DNA from: JBDGSM01 sp042217615
GTDB taxonomy: Archaea; Nanohalarchaeota; Nanosalinia; Nanosalinales; Nanosalinaceae
Assembly (NCBI GenBank): GCA_042217615.1
Contig: JBDGSI010000077.1
Span: forward strand, 1 to 12,120
Reading direction: 5' to 3'
DNA: 12,120 nucleotides
Position 1 is the stretch's first letter, and the number at the start of each line of letters is the position of its first letter. Under the pieces are notes generated by a model. The model did no database searches and had not been told where the DNA came from. It was given only the letters and a program-made list of their open reading frames with translations. A program made the position numbers and the translations under genes. Shown piece after piece: positions 5,819 to 11,903 of this stretch.

Positions 5819-6178
5819 ATGAACTTGGAGAAACTGATTCCTGACAACTATGGTCAGCTTGAGAACGATGACCTGGCGCTTTCTGAAGGAAGAATAAGAA
5901 GAATTATCCGGGAGAGAATGGATGAAGAGCAGACGCTGGATGGAGATGTTCCCCATGTTATAAACTGTGTTCTTTCAAGGATGCTGGATGAGATAGTGGA
6001 TGAAACCATCAGCGAAGGAGAAATGATGGCGAAGATAAAGGAAGCACACCTGAGATCAGCTTTAAGAAGTATAGAGATAGATGAGCAGTACAGTGCCAGG
6101 ACAGAGGCCTTTATAGACCAGCTCCGCAGCATTTCAGACGAGATGGAGAAGACAGCTGAAAGACTGGAAAACCAGTAA
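5819..6178 (+). CDS. Small histone-fold-like protein with C-terminal coiled coil
   Basis: A 119-residue protein. Residues 22-88 follow the helix-strand-helix plan of a histone fold. A short basic helix G-R-I-R-R-I-I-R-E-R (24-33) comes first. A central helix of about 28 residues begins V-P-H-V-I-N (44-49), and a short third helix lies in A-K-I-K-E-A-H-L-R-S-A-L (71-82). The order and spacing resemble eukaryotic H2A (G-R-V-H-R-L-L-R; A-P-V-Y-L; R-I-I-P-R-H-L-Q-L-A-I) more than the R-x-T form of ordinary archaeal histones. Residues 90-118 form a predicted amphipathic helix with heptad spacing, so dimerisation by coiled coil is plausible. It has its own promoter, divergent from tRNA-Glu. Unlike typical histones it is acidic overall, as halophile proteins are. 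The fold is inferred by eye; DNA binding is not shown. Confidence 0.5.
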   Translation: MNLEKLIPDNYGQLENDDLALSEGRIRRIIRERMDEEQTLDGDVPHVINCVLSRMLDEIVDETISEGEMMAKIKEAHLRSALRSIEIDEQYSARTEAFIDQLRSISDEMEKTAERLENQ

Positions 6179-6223
6179 CCCTCCTTTTCCCCTTTTAACT
6201 TTTCAATCACAAAAACTTGTTTA

Positions 6224-6565
6224 ATGAAGACTGTTCTTCACTCCAAAATACATAGGGCAAAAGTAACGGAGACAGAGAAAGACTACAACGGCAGCATCAC
6301 AATAGGAAAAAACTTGCTGGAGGCCTCAAAAATTGAAGAACATGAAAAAGTCCAGGTAGTAAACGTGGACAATGGAGAACGGTTGGAGACATACGTTATA
6401 GAAGGAGAAAAAGGAGAAATATGTTTAAACGGTGCTGCAGCCCGGAAAGCCTGTAAAGAGGATGAAGTAATTATAATCTGCTACAGAACAGTAGATGAAG
6501 ATTCAAGACCTGAACCCAGGATTGTACATGTAAACAGCGATAACGAAGTAGTTGAGAAGGCCTGA
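6224..6565 (+). CDS. panD: Aspartate 1-decarboxylase (pyruvoyl enzyme)
   Basis: PanD converts L-aspartate to beta-alanine, a precursor of pantothenate and coenzyme A. It is made as an inactive proenzyme that cleaves itself before a Ser to form the pyruvoyl group. The 113-residue product has the full family pattern: K8 (in S-K-I-H-R-A), the cleavage site G23-S24 within Y-N-G-S-I-T-I, R53, T56 and Y57 (G-E-R-L-E-T-Y), and N69-G-A-A-A. Length is normal. These match E. coli Lys9, Gly24-Ser25, Arg54, Tyr58 and Asn72. A CTTTTAACTT box sits about 28 nt before the ATG. No panB, panC or other CoA genes are nearby. This is the bacterial-type enzyme; most archaea use a PLP-dependent decarboxylase instead, so acquisition by transfer is likely. 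Confidence 0.93.
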   Translation: MKTVLHSKIHRAKVTETEKDYNGSITIGKNLLEASKIEEHEKVQVVNVDNGERLETYVIEGEKGEICLNGAAARKACKEDEVIIICYRTVDEDSRPEPRIVHVNSDNEVVEKA

Positions 6566-6574
6566 ACTCTTCTT

Positions 6575-7099
6575 TTAACTACGCGACCTCAAGGCCTCCT
6601 TCACATGCTCATGCATAATCTTCTTGTTCTCATACTTCTCCTCCAGCTGGTGTTCAAGCTCTTCCAAACTGTTATCCGAAAATCCTTCCTCCAACACCTG
6701 GAAAGACTTCATACTTTCATAGAAACGGTCCAGAAGCATCTCCCGGACTGTAGAGTTCTCCTCTTCATCCATAAAAGACTTGATAAACTCTTCAAGAAAC
6801 TCATCAAAGTCTTCAGGAGTCAAAGGAGCTTCACCCAGCTCTTCCTTCCAGTAACCGTACCATTTATCTATAAGGCCTTCATAACGTATCTCATAAAGTT
6901 GAGGATCGGAATCAGGTACAGGCTCTACAATTCCAAGGCTGTCAAAGACTTGTTTAACTTCTCTAGCTTTATCCTCTTCTATACCATCCTTTAAATTAAT
7001 CTGGACTGCGTAAGTTTCTTCTTCAAGCCTTAAACGCCTTAATACACGGTAGGAAACCACGCTGTCAAAAATGTTTTCCCGGTCAAAACTTGTCTCCAT
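6575..7099 (-). CDS. Unknown acidic protein
   Basis: No family recognised. From the ATG at 7097-7099 the product has 174 residues, very rich in Glu and Asp, mostly predicted helical. A short mixed region (about 20-60) contains Y-A-V-Q-I-N-L and Y-E-I-R-Y strands, followed by long charged helices to the end. There is no signal peptide, membrane segment or Cys cluster. The frame extends upstream to a TTG at 7144 (189 residues). I prefer 7099 because an AATTTAAGTG box at 7124-7133 lies about 29 nt before it, as in the leaderless genes here, and would fall inside the longer version. It converges with panD (9 bp between stops) and contains one AGGCCT in frame. Confidence 0.7.
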   Translation of the reverse strand: METSFDRENIFDSVVSYRVLRRLRLEEETYAVQINLKDGIEEDKAREVKQVFDSLGIVEPVPDSDPQLYEIRYEGLIDKWYGYWKEELGEAPLTPEDFDEFLEEFIKSFMDEEENSTVREMLLDRFYESMKSFQVLEEGFSDNSLEELEHQLEEKYENKKIMHEHVKEALRSRS

Positions 7100-7237
7100 A
7101 CAGAAAATGTTTGAAAACCTCTCACTTAAATTATCTTCTCTCAAAAAGAAAAACCGTTAAACCTGTTCAAAACAACAAAAACACTTCCAAAAACTTTAAA
7201 AACAAGAACAAGCAGCGGTGAAGGGGCCTAATTAATT

Positions 7238-7459
7238 ATTTGGGAACTACCAGGCCTTGATGAACAGTTCCCCTGGCACAAAGAATTTGTAGAGGCCTTC
7301 ATACTTGTACACACAGCTTCAGCAGTACTTGCATTTTTCACATCCTGTATATCAGATCTGTTGACAGGTCTGATAAGCTACCTGGTGTACATCCATGCAA
7401 CGGCTGCAGCAGTGTACATAGCCAGTTCAGAACCTTCAGAACGCGAAAAAAACGATTAA
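7238..7459 (+). CDS. Tiny membrane protein without a standard start codon
   Basis: After a TAA at 7229-7231 the frame is open to a TAA at 7457-7459 (about 73 codons) but contains no ATG or GTG near its beginning. The candidate first codons are ATT at 7235 or 7238. The product begins with a soluble W-E-L-P-G-L-D-E-Q, then has two hydrophobic segments (F-I-L-V-H-T-A-S-A-V-L-A-F-F and L-I-S-Y-L-V-Y-I-H-A-T-A-A-A-V-Y-I) and a charged tail S-E-R-E-K-N-D. This is convincing for a real small membrane protein. A TTTAAA box at 7195-7200 predicts transcription from about 7225, just before the ATT codons. Either an AUU start is used or a base error hides the true start. Function unknown. Confidence 0.5.
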   Translation: MWELPGLDEQFPWHKEFVEAFILVHTASAVLAFFTSCISDLLTGLISYLVYIHATAAAVYIASSEPSEREKND

Positions 7460-7525
7460 AGGCCTTTAAACTGGATTACAGGCTCTGTACTTTTTCACTT
7501 CCTGAACCTTTTTGGAGACATTTCG

Positions 7526-7592
7526 GTTAACTATGTCAAACTATGTTTAACGAAATTCACTTTGTCGCTTTCACTACTTCAAAATTTATGAA
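7526..7592 (+). promoter_or_regulatory. Cupin gene promoter with 10-bp-spaced repeats
   Basis: AATTTATGAAT at about 7582-7592 is a TATA-like box around 28 nt before the cupin ATG (7616). Some 35-55 bp further upstream, AACTATGT occurs at 7529-7536 and again at 7539-7546, exactly one helical turn apart. The pair is flanked by GTTAAC and GTTTAAC. This arrangement could bind an activator, but the role is inference. Confidence 0.35.
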
Positions 7593-7615
7593 TCTATGAC
7601 TCCCAATTCTCAGTT

Positions 7616-7963
7616 ATGGAAGCTTATGATTTACCCGACGGCGTTATAACAGTTTCATACTGCGACGAAGATTTGAGCATAGGCACTCTCACATTAGACC
7701 CTGGAGAAGAACTTGACAGACATAATCGACCTGTGGAAGAGCAGCTTCTACAGATAAAAGGAAAAGGAGGTCTTCGCATTTTCGAAGAAGACGGGGGAGA
7801 AAAAGAAGTAATTTTTGAAGAAGGAGATACTTTTGAGATACCTGCGAACCAAGACCACCAACACATCAACCCAAGCGATGAAGAAAGCATAGTTATGTGG
7901 AAATTCGAAGGCGACATAACCGAAATCATCCAAGACATAAGAGAAGAATTCGACGAAGTTTAA
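7616..7963 (+). CDS. Single-domain cupin protein
   Basis: A 115-residue acidic protein forming one small beta-barrel cupin domain. Cupin motif 1 is recognisable around residues 29-51 (P-G-E-E-L-x-x-H36, then E41/E42 and a Gly near 49-51). Only one His occurs where the metal-binding form has H-x-H, so N37 or R38 replaces the second. Motif 2 is at 70-85: G-D-T-F-E-I-P, then H81-x-H83 and N85. Metal binding is plausible but incomplete. Such cupins act as small isomerases, dioxygenases or sensors; substrate unknown. It stands alone with its own promoter. The C-terminal 15 residues form a charged helix. It carries no AGGCCT motif. Confidence 0.8.
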   Translation: MEAYDLPDGVITVSYCDEDLSIGTLTLDPGEELDRHNRPVEEQLLQIKGKGGLRIFEEDGGEKEVIFEEGDTFEIPANQDHQHINPSDEESIVMWKFEGDITEIIQDIREEFDEV

Positions 7964-7991
7964 TCACTTAATCTTGAATACGGAGGGTTTT

Positions 7992-8078
7992 TGGACTCTC
8001 TGGGATTTTAGAAAATCAAAGATTTTCGGCTAAATCACCAGACCTGCATCGCAGAAAGCGATGGACTCTCTGGGATTT
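7992..8078 (-). repeat. Duplicated tRNA-Ala 3' end with hairpin-containing spacer
   Basis: TGGACTCTCTGGGATTT occurs perfectly twice: at 8062-8078, as the end of tRNA-Ala (discriminator, acceptor 3' strand, T-stem 3' strand and part of the T-loop), and 70 bp behind it at 7992-8008. The spacer contains two tight hairpins, GAAAATC/GATTTTC (8011-8027) and ATCGC/GCGAT (8048-8062). The second has the same AGAAA loop as a hairpin in the ncRNA candidate. Confidence 0.8.
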
Positions 8079-8135
8079 GAACCCAGGGCCTTCTCCGTGC
8101 CAGGGAGACGTTCTGCCAGACTGAACTAAGAGCCC
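8062..8135 (-). tRNA. tRNA-Ala (GGC)
   Basis: A complete 74-nt cloverleaf. The acceptor GGGCUCU pairs with AGAGUCC, including the G3-U70 wobble that marks alanine tRNAs. The D stem is GUUC/GAAC, the anticodon stem UCUCC/GGAGA with loop CUGGCAC (anticodon GGC at 8101-8099), the variable loop AGGCC and the T arm CUGGG-UUCAAAU-CCCAG. Discriminator A at 8062, no intron, no encoded CCA. ATAAATATTT at 8161-8170 lies about 30 nt upstream as a TATA box. Confidence 0.96.
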
Positions 8136-8160
8136 TTTCTACAAGTTAATCCTTGTATGG

Positions 8161-8170
8161 AAATATTTAT
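8161..8170 (-). promoter_or_regulatory. TATA box of tRNA-Ala
   Basis: The minus strand reads ATAAATATTT, centred 31 nt upstream of the tRNA 5' end at 8135. Confidence 0.5.
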
Positions 8171-8223
8171 GAAGAAAAAGGGTTGGGGCAGGGGGGAATA
8201 CAGTTTTTTTGCCTTAGCGTAGG

Positions 8224-8233
8224 GCTTAAATTT
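8224..8233 (+). promoter_or_regulatory. TATA-like box of the secreted propeller gene
   Basis: GCTTAAATTT is centred about 27 nt before the ATG at 8256, which predicts a leaderless transcript and supports that start. A GGAGA at 8236-8240 is too far from the ATG to act as a typical ribosome-binding site. Confidence 0.45.
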
Positions 8234-8255
8234 CAGGAGAAAAAATTTTCATGCA

Positions 8256-9860
8256 ATGAATTTTCTAAAGGTTTTTCTCTACTGGCTGGCAGGAGCTATT
8301 GTTCTCTTATCAGTTTTTTCTTCAGTGTCTGTAGGCAGCGTCTACCTAGATACTGAGGTTGTAGATAGGGCAGGACAAGATTTCAAGGGAAGGCACATGT
8401 TTGCTGAGGGAGAGGATGCTACATTCATACTGGCTGGAAGAGAAAAAGAGTTCAGTGTCTACCAGAAGTCCTCTAATAGCTTGGATTCTCTGAATACTTT
8501 GAAGCTTTCAGAGCTCTCTCAAGTGAAATCCTTTGACGCTTCTGGTAAAAACGTTCTAGTAGGTATTGAGGATTTCCGTCCTGGTTCAGGAGAGTACACC
8601 CAGTATGGATCCCTCTCTTTTGATCCTGAGGATCGTATTTCTCGCTTCTTGGTGATGAATAAAGAAGGCCTTATTCAGAGGAATCTAACGGTTGATCAAA
8701 CTCATGAGGAGGCTGCGTTAACTGATGAAAGTATTTTTCTTCTTGAAGGTGAGAAACTTTACCGGTATGATAGGGAAGGTAACTTTGAATGGGTTAGGAA
8801 GCTGGGATACCCTGATATAAGGCCTAACCCGTCTGATGAGGTTAACTCTGTACTCCGTGTGAAAGATGGGGAGGTATATGTCGGTGCAACAGTTCCAAAT
8901 GGAAAGAACTTTGTAGCTGTAATCAAGTTTTCAGTAGATGGGGAGAGACAGTGGGGAGTGAAAAAGAGTTATAGGGGCTGGGAGGAAGAGATAAGGTCTT
9001 TAAAGGTTTCAGACAACGCTGTCTATGCTGCAAGTATTTTAAGTACTTCAGAGCCGTTTTCGAAGGATGTTTTTGTTACAAAGGTTTCAAGAGATGGAGG
9101 AAAGGAGTTATGGAGTCAAAACATCACTCTCAAAGGAATGTCTGATGAGAGAACATGTGCTATCGATGTAAGGCCTGAAGGCGGTGTAAAACTGCTTTCT
9201 TACACTCGAAAAACCGTAAAGTTAAAGCCTCCTTTAAAGCATGAGAGAAAGAATTTCCTGGTGAATATTTCCGGGGAAGGGAAGAGAGGTAGAATCCTTA
9301 AGACAAGAGATCTTAGTTCAAAGCAGGTTTTCTTTGATTCTGGAAGGCCTTACGCTGTGAAGGGCTTGGATATTGTGAAGTTTTCCAAGAAAGCTAGGCC
9401 TAGAGAGATTAACTGGGATCTGGATCTTCCTCTAGGACCTTTCTCCACGAAAGAATACTGGGAAACCGATTTTTATGATAGAGGTGAGCAGGATTTAGCA
9501 GCTTATATTGATAGAAAAGAGGCCACAACCGTGAACTTGTCTACAGAGGCCTCGGATGGAGAAGTGGTTCTTCAGATGGAGAATACAGGTAATGAAACAG
9601 TTTACACTTCTGATTTTAAATTATATTACCAGCCTCCGAATTACGACGGTGTTTCTCTCCCGAGAGAGGGTCTTGAAACTTTTAGTGAGGATAGCAGGGA
9701 GTTCTTTGTTTCAAAGAGTGACTGCTTTAAGGAGAATGTTACTTTGAGGCCTGGAGAGCAGGTTAACTGTGGGACAGGGGTTAACTCTTCGGTCAGTTCC
9801 TCGGCTTTAGGTGTTGTGGCTGTTAACTTTGATTATGAGAAGTTGGTTGAAGTAGATTAG
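8256..9860 (+). CDS. Secreted beta-propeller-like surface protein
   Basis: A 534-residue exported protein. Residues 1-28 form a signal peptide or membrane anchor (F-L-K-V-F-L-Y-W-L-A-G-A then V-L-L-S-V-F). Residues about 30-400 consist of repeated blades of the PQQ-like/WD type: a 'G-x-x-x-W-x-x-x' turn followed by a 'D-x-x-V-Y-x-x' strand recurs (E-W-V-R-K-L near 180, Q-W-G-V-K near 235, L-W-S-Q-N near 285). The last 110 residues look like an Ig-type domain with two Cys. At least seven N-x-S/T sequons fit surface glycosylation. No enzyme motif or carbohydrate-binding signature seen, so a structural or binding role is the safest reading. It is preceded by tRNA-Ala on the other strand and converges with the next gene. 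Seven AGGCCT motifs mark it as resident. Confidence 0.75.
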   Translation: MNFLKVFLYWLAGAIVLLSVFSSVSVGSVYLDTEVVDRAGQDFKGRHMFAEGEDATFILAGREKEFSVYQKSSNSLDSLNTLKLSELSQVKSFDASGKNVLVGIEDFRPGSGEYTQYGSLSFDPEDRISRFLVMNKEGLIQRNLTVDQTHEEAALTDESIFLLEGEKLYRYDREGNFEWVRKLGYPDIRPNPSDEVNSVLRVKDGEVYVGATVPNGKNFVAVIKFSVDGERQWGVKKSYRGWEEEIRSLKVSDNAVYAASILSTSEPFSKDVFVTKVSRDGGKELWSQNITLKGMSDERTCAIDVRPEGGVKLLSYTRKTVKLKPPLKHERKNFLVNISGEGKRGRILKTRDLSSKQVFFDSGRPYAVKGLDIVKFSKKARPREINWDLDLPLGPFSTKEYWETDFYDRGEQDLAAYIDRKEATTVNLSTEASDGEVVLQMENTGNETVYTSDFKLYYQPPNYDGVSLPREGLETFSEDSREFFVSKSDCFKENVTLRPGEQVNCGTGVNSSVSSSALGVVAVNFDYEKLVEVD

Positions 9861-9890
9861 AAAGACCTCTGCCCAGGGGGGATGAAAACT

Positions 9891-10421
9891 TTAGTTTAGA
9901 GAGATGTTTTCAAGGACTTCTTTCGCGGCTTTTACTCCTTTTTCCATTCTCTGGTCTATTCCGTGGAAGTGTTCGTAGCCGTAGATAGGATGCATGCTGG
10001 AGTACTCTTCATGTGCGTAGATCGCCGTTCCTTTTTCTGAACTGAAGAGCATGATGTGTAGCTGTCTCTTCGAGAGAGGTCTTTCACGTCTCGCCCATGA
10101 ACCATGTTCTGAGCTACCGTTTAAGGTCTTCACTCTTGAAAGCGGGTTCCTGGTAAAACCTTTCCTCCTTAACTCGGCTTCAACTTCAGAAGGATGTTTC
10201 TCAACCTCTGCCACAAACTCTTCCTCAGTTATCTTCCTGGGACCGAAACCTTCGTGTATAACTGCAAGCTGTTCAGAAAGGAGTTGACGCAGACTCTCCC
10301 AGCGCTGGCTTCGCGGCCCGATCCCTTGAGACTTTCTACCTGCTTTGGAGGCGTAAAAACCGGTGAAAAGCATGGAAACGCCTGAGAAAACCAGTACACG
10401 CGACACCAACGAAACTACCAT
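9891..10421 (-). CDS. Unknown protein with N-terminal membrane segment
   Basis: A 176-residue protein not assigned to a family. Residues 1-24 form a hydrophobic segment (V-L-V-F-S-G-V-S-M-L-F-T-G-F-Y-A) followed by basic residues, so it is probably anchored with the body inside, or exported. Residues about 38-95 look helical (S-L-R-Q-L-L-S-E-Q-L and F-V-A-E-V-E-K-H-P). The C-terminal half has a conserved-looking block R-Q-L-H-I-M-L-F, then A-I-Y-A-H-E-E-Y and H-P-I-Y-G-Y-E-H-F-H-G-I-D-Q-R, rich in His and Tyr. It is less acidic than its neighbours. It follows the next upstream gene by 3 bp, so the two are co-transcribed. It contains no AGGCCT motif, which hints at later arrival. Confidence 0.7.
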   Translation of the reverse strand: MVVSLVSRVLVFSGVSMLFTGFYASKAGRKSQGIGPRSQRWESLRQLLSEQLAVIHEGFGPRKITEEEFVAEVEKHPSEVEAELRRKGFTRNPLSRVKTLNGSSEHGSWARRERPLSKRQLHIMLFSSEKGTAIYAHEEYSSMHPIYGYEHFHGIDQRMEKGVKAAKEVLENISLN

Positions 10422-10424
10422 ACA

Positions 10425-10913
10425 CTAACACAGAGACTCGTCTATACCATATTCTACGTCTTCTGGTAGACTATAATCAACTTCTATATCTATATCCCCA
10501 TCTGTACGTGACGATATTTTTTTCCTAGCTTTCTCAAAAATTCCAGGGTCTATCGAATCTTTGCTCAAGAAATAATTTTGACCTTGATGGTTGGCAGCTA
10601 CATCCGTTGAGTACCTACTATCCCCTCTTTCTAGAACTAACCTTAGAGGAGAGGGAAATCTAGGGGGTGAAGTTAAACTTGGGTCTGCGTAAGGGTCTTC
10701 TATTCTTATATGGAGGACGTCTCCGTTACTATCAAGCTGTTCCGCGACCTTATCCCAGTCAATATTGTACGTTATATTGGCTTCTTCTGCATCGTTTAGA
10801 AGTGATCCAATATTTTCATGAGAGTCATCTATTTCTCTGTGGAGTGCGTGAACTGTATCTTTACTAAAGCCGTAGTCTCTTTCTCCGGACCCGGTCTCCT
10901 CGGACTGTGGCAT
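10425..10913 (-). CDS. Unknown acidic protein, first gene of a two-gene unit
   Basis: From the ATG at 10911-10913 the product is 162 residues (M-P-Q-S-E-E start), acidic and with no family recognised. A helical first half (to about residue 55) is followed by strand-like V-L-H-I-R-I-E, L-R-L-V-L-E and I-D-I-E-V-D-Y segments. There is no membrane segment. The frame stays open further upstream to 11282, but that part is Ser/Thr/Asn-rich, unlike halophile protein, and overlaps the divergent dapD-like gene, so it is rejected. A TTTTTTAATATT box at 10936-10949 lies 25-35 nt upstream. The following gene begins 3 bp after its stop. The pair lies in a 1.36-kb stretch without any AGGCCT. Confidence 0.72.
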   Translation of the reverse strand: MPQSEETGSGERDYGFSKDTVHALHREIDDSHENIGSLLNDAEEANITYNIDWDKVAEQLDSNGDVLHIRIEDPYADPSLTSPPRFPSPLRLVLERGDSRYSTDVAANHQGQNYFLSKDSIDPGIFEKARKKISSRTDGDIDIEVDYSLPEDVEYGIDESLC

Positions 10914-10935
10914 TATGTAACTGTTAGTATGTTGT

Positions 10936-10949
10936 AATATTAAAAAATT
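10936..10949. promoter_or_regulatory. AT-rich promoter between the unknown pair and dapD-like gene
   Basis: AATATTAAAAAATT fits as the TATA box for the minus-strand gene starting at 10913. It may also drive the plus-strand dapD-like gene with a leader of some 70 nt. Confidence 0.4.
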
Positions 10950-11039
10950 GGTGCTGGCAGAGATTGTGCTAGTTGGAGTAAGAAGAGGTAAATGAGTATG
11001 GGAAAAGCTATTAGAGGTTTGAGAGAGTGTTTTTTTTGT

Positions 11040-11903
11040 ATGTCGGTTGTTATTGATGATGGTTACCGTGAACGTGTTTCTGATTACAGTCCTGAAACTC
11101 TTGAGGAAAGAATGAAAGGCCTTGCTGAAGGCTCTGATTTTTCGGATAAGGAGGTTGAGGAGCTGCTTTCCGAGTTCGTAATGGCTCTGGAGAAAGGTGA
11201 TATCCGTGCTGCTGAGAAAGTTGGCGGCAAGTGGCAGGCGAATGCCTGGGTGAAGAAAGGGATTCTCTCCATCTTCGGGCACGCGGAGAACGTGGAGAGG
11301 GAAGAGGGCAGAAGTTATTATGATGTAATGCCTACGAGGAATGTGGAAGAGTTCCCGGGTAAAGGTGCCAGGAATACGCCTGGAACAACTTTGAGGGTTG
11401 GCAACTTCTTCGGAGAAGGTGCCACGGTTATGAGCGAGGCCTATGTCAACATAGGGGTTTACGTCGACAATGGTTCGATGGTTGACTCAAACGTCACCAC
11501 CGGTAGCTGCGCTCAGATAGGGAAAGACGTCCACATAGGTGCAAACACTTTGATAGGCGGAGTACTGGAACCTATCGAAGACACGCCGGTTATAATCGAA
11601 GACGGCGCTTCAATCGGCGGAGGATCGATGATAACCAGCGGCTTCAAAGTCGGTGAAAACGTTGAAGTAGCAGAAAACACTCTTCTAACCCCGAGAATCG
11701 ATGTATACGATCTCGTGGAAAACGAGGTAATCAGAGGAAAGATTCCAGCAAATCGACGAGTATTCCAGAGATACGTAACCTCAAGCCTGGGCCAGCACGA
11801 ACTCTTCCAGGAAAACAATCTCAACCCGCAGAAACCCGTAGCCGTCGCCATAAACAAGGAAGAAGACGCAGTAGAACTCGAAGAAGAACTCAGAATGGAC
11901 TAA
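11040..11903 (+). CDS. dapD: Tetrahydrodipicolinate N-succinyltransferase-like protein (DapD family)
   Basis: DapD transfers succinyl from CoA to tetrahydrodipicolinate in the diaminopimelate/lysine pathway; it is a left-handed beta-helix trimer. The 287-residue product has the N-terminal helical region ending in G-D-I-R-A-A-E-K (53-60) and the hexapeptide-repeat core. It also carries the family signature Y-V-N-I-G-V-Y-V-D (135-143), M-V-D (147-149) and G-S-C-A-Q-I-G-K (155-162), then I-G-G-V-L-E-P. The catalytic Asp is kept (D149, E. coli Asp141). The place of E. coli Glu189 reads G-G-G-S-M-I-T instead of G-A-R-S-E-V-V, so the second catalytic acid is Met197. Alternative starts at 10992 and 10998 would add 14-16 non-acidic residues; the latter follows a GAGGT. 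No other lysine genes are nearby. Confidence 0.85.
   Translation: MSVVIDDGYRERVSDYSPETLEERMKGLAEGSDFSDKEVEELLSEFVMALEKGDIRAAEKVGGKWQANAWVKKGILSIFGHAENVEREEGRSYYDVMPTRNVEEFPGKGARNTPGTTLRVGNFFGEGATVMSEAYVNIGVYVDNGSMVDSNVTTGSCAQIGKDVHIGANTLIGGVLEPIEDTPVIIEDGASIGGGSMITSGFKVGENVEVAENTLLTPRIDVYDLVENEVIRGKIPANRRVFQRYVTSSLGQHELFQENNLNPQKPVAVAINKEEDAVELEEELRMD

Larger units (their letters stand above)
483..11442. repeat. AGGCCT palindrome, 37 dispersed copies
   Basis: By manual count AGGCCT occurs 37 times. First bases: 483, 1211, 1685, 1963, 2468, 2695, 3208, 3369, 3639, 3657, 3876, 4148, 4173, 4197, 4464, 4738, 4900, 5146, 5374, 5803, 6105, 6321, 6558, 6592, 6873, 7252, 7293, 7460, 8666, 8820, 9171, 9345, 9396, 9547, 9747, 11117 and 11437. 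Fifteen are AAGGCCTT, and 35 have a purine before the A. They lie on both sides of genes, in all codon phases (K-A, G-L, R-P, E-A) and in spacers. Random expectation is 2-3. Confidence 0.95.

Noticed and set aside
5539..5847. Open frames across the tRNA-Glu locus on both strands
   Set aside because: They merely read through the tRNA gene and its insertion; their products have no halophile-like composition.
8025..8039. TTCGGCTAAATCA near tRNA-Ala resembling the tRNA-Glu insertion junction TTCGGCTAATCA
   Set aside because: A single 12-13 nt near-match on the opposite orientation relative to the tRNA gene; too short to separate from chance.
10914..11282. Upstream extension of the minus-strand gene 10425-10913 to a 285-residue frame
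   Set aside because: The extra part is Ser/Thr/Asn/His-rich, unlike the acidic proteins here, and overlaps both the divergent DapD-family gene and a clear TATA box.
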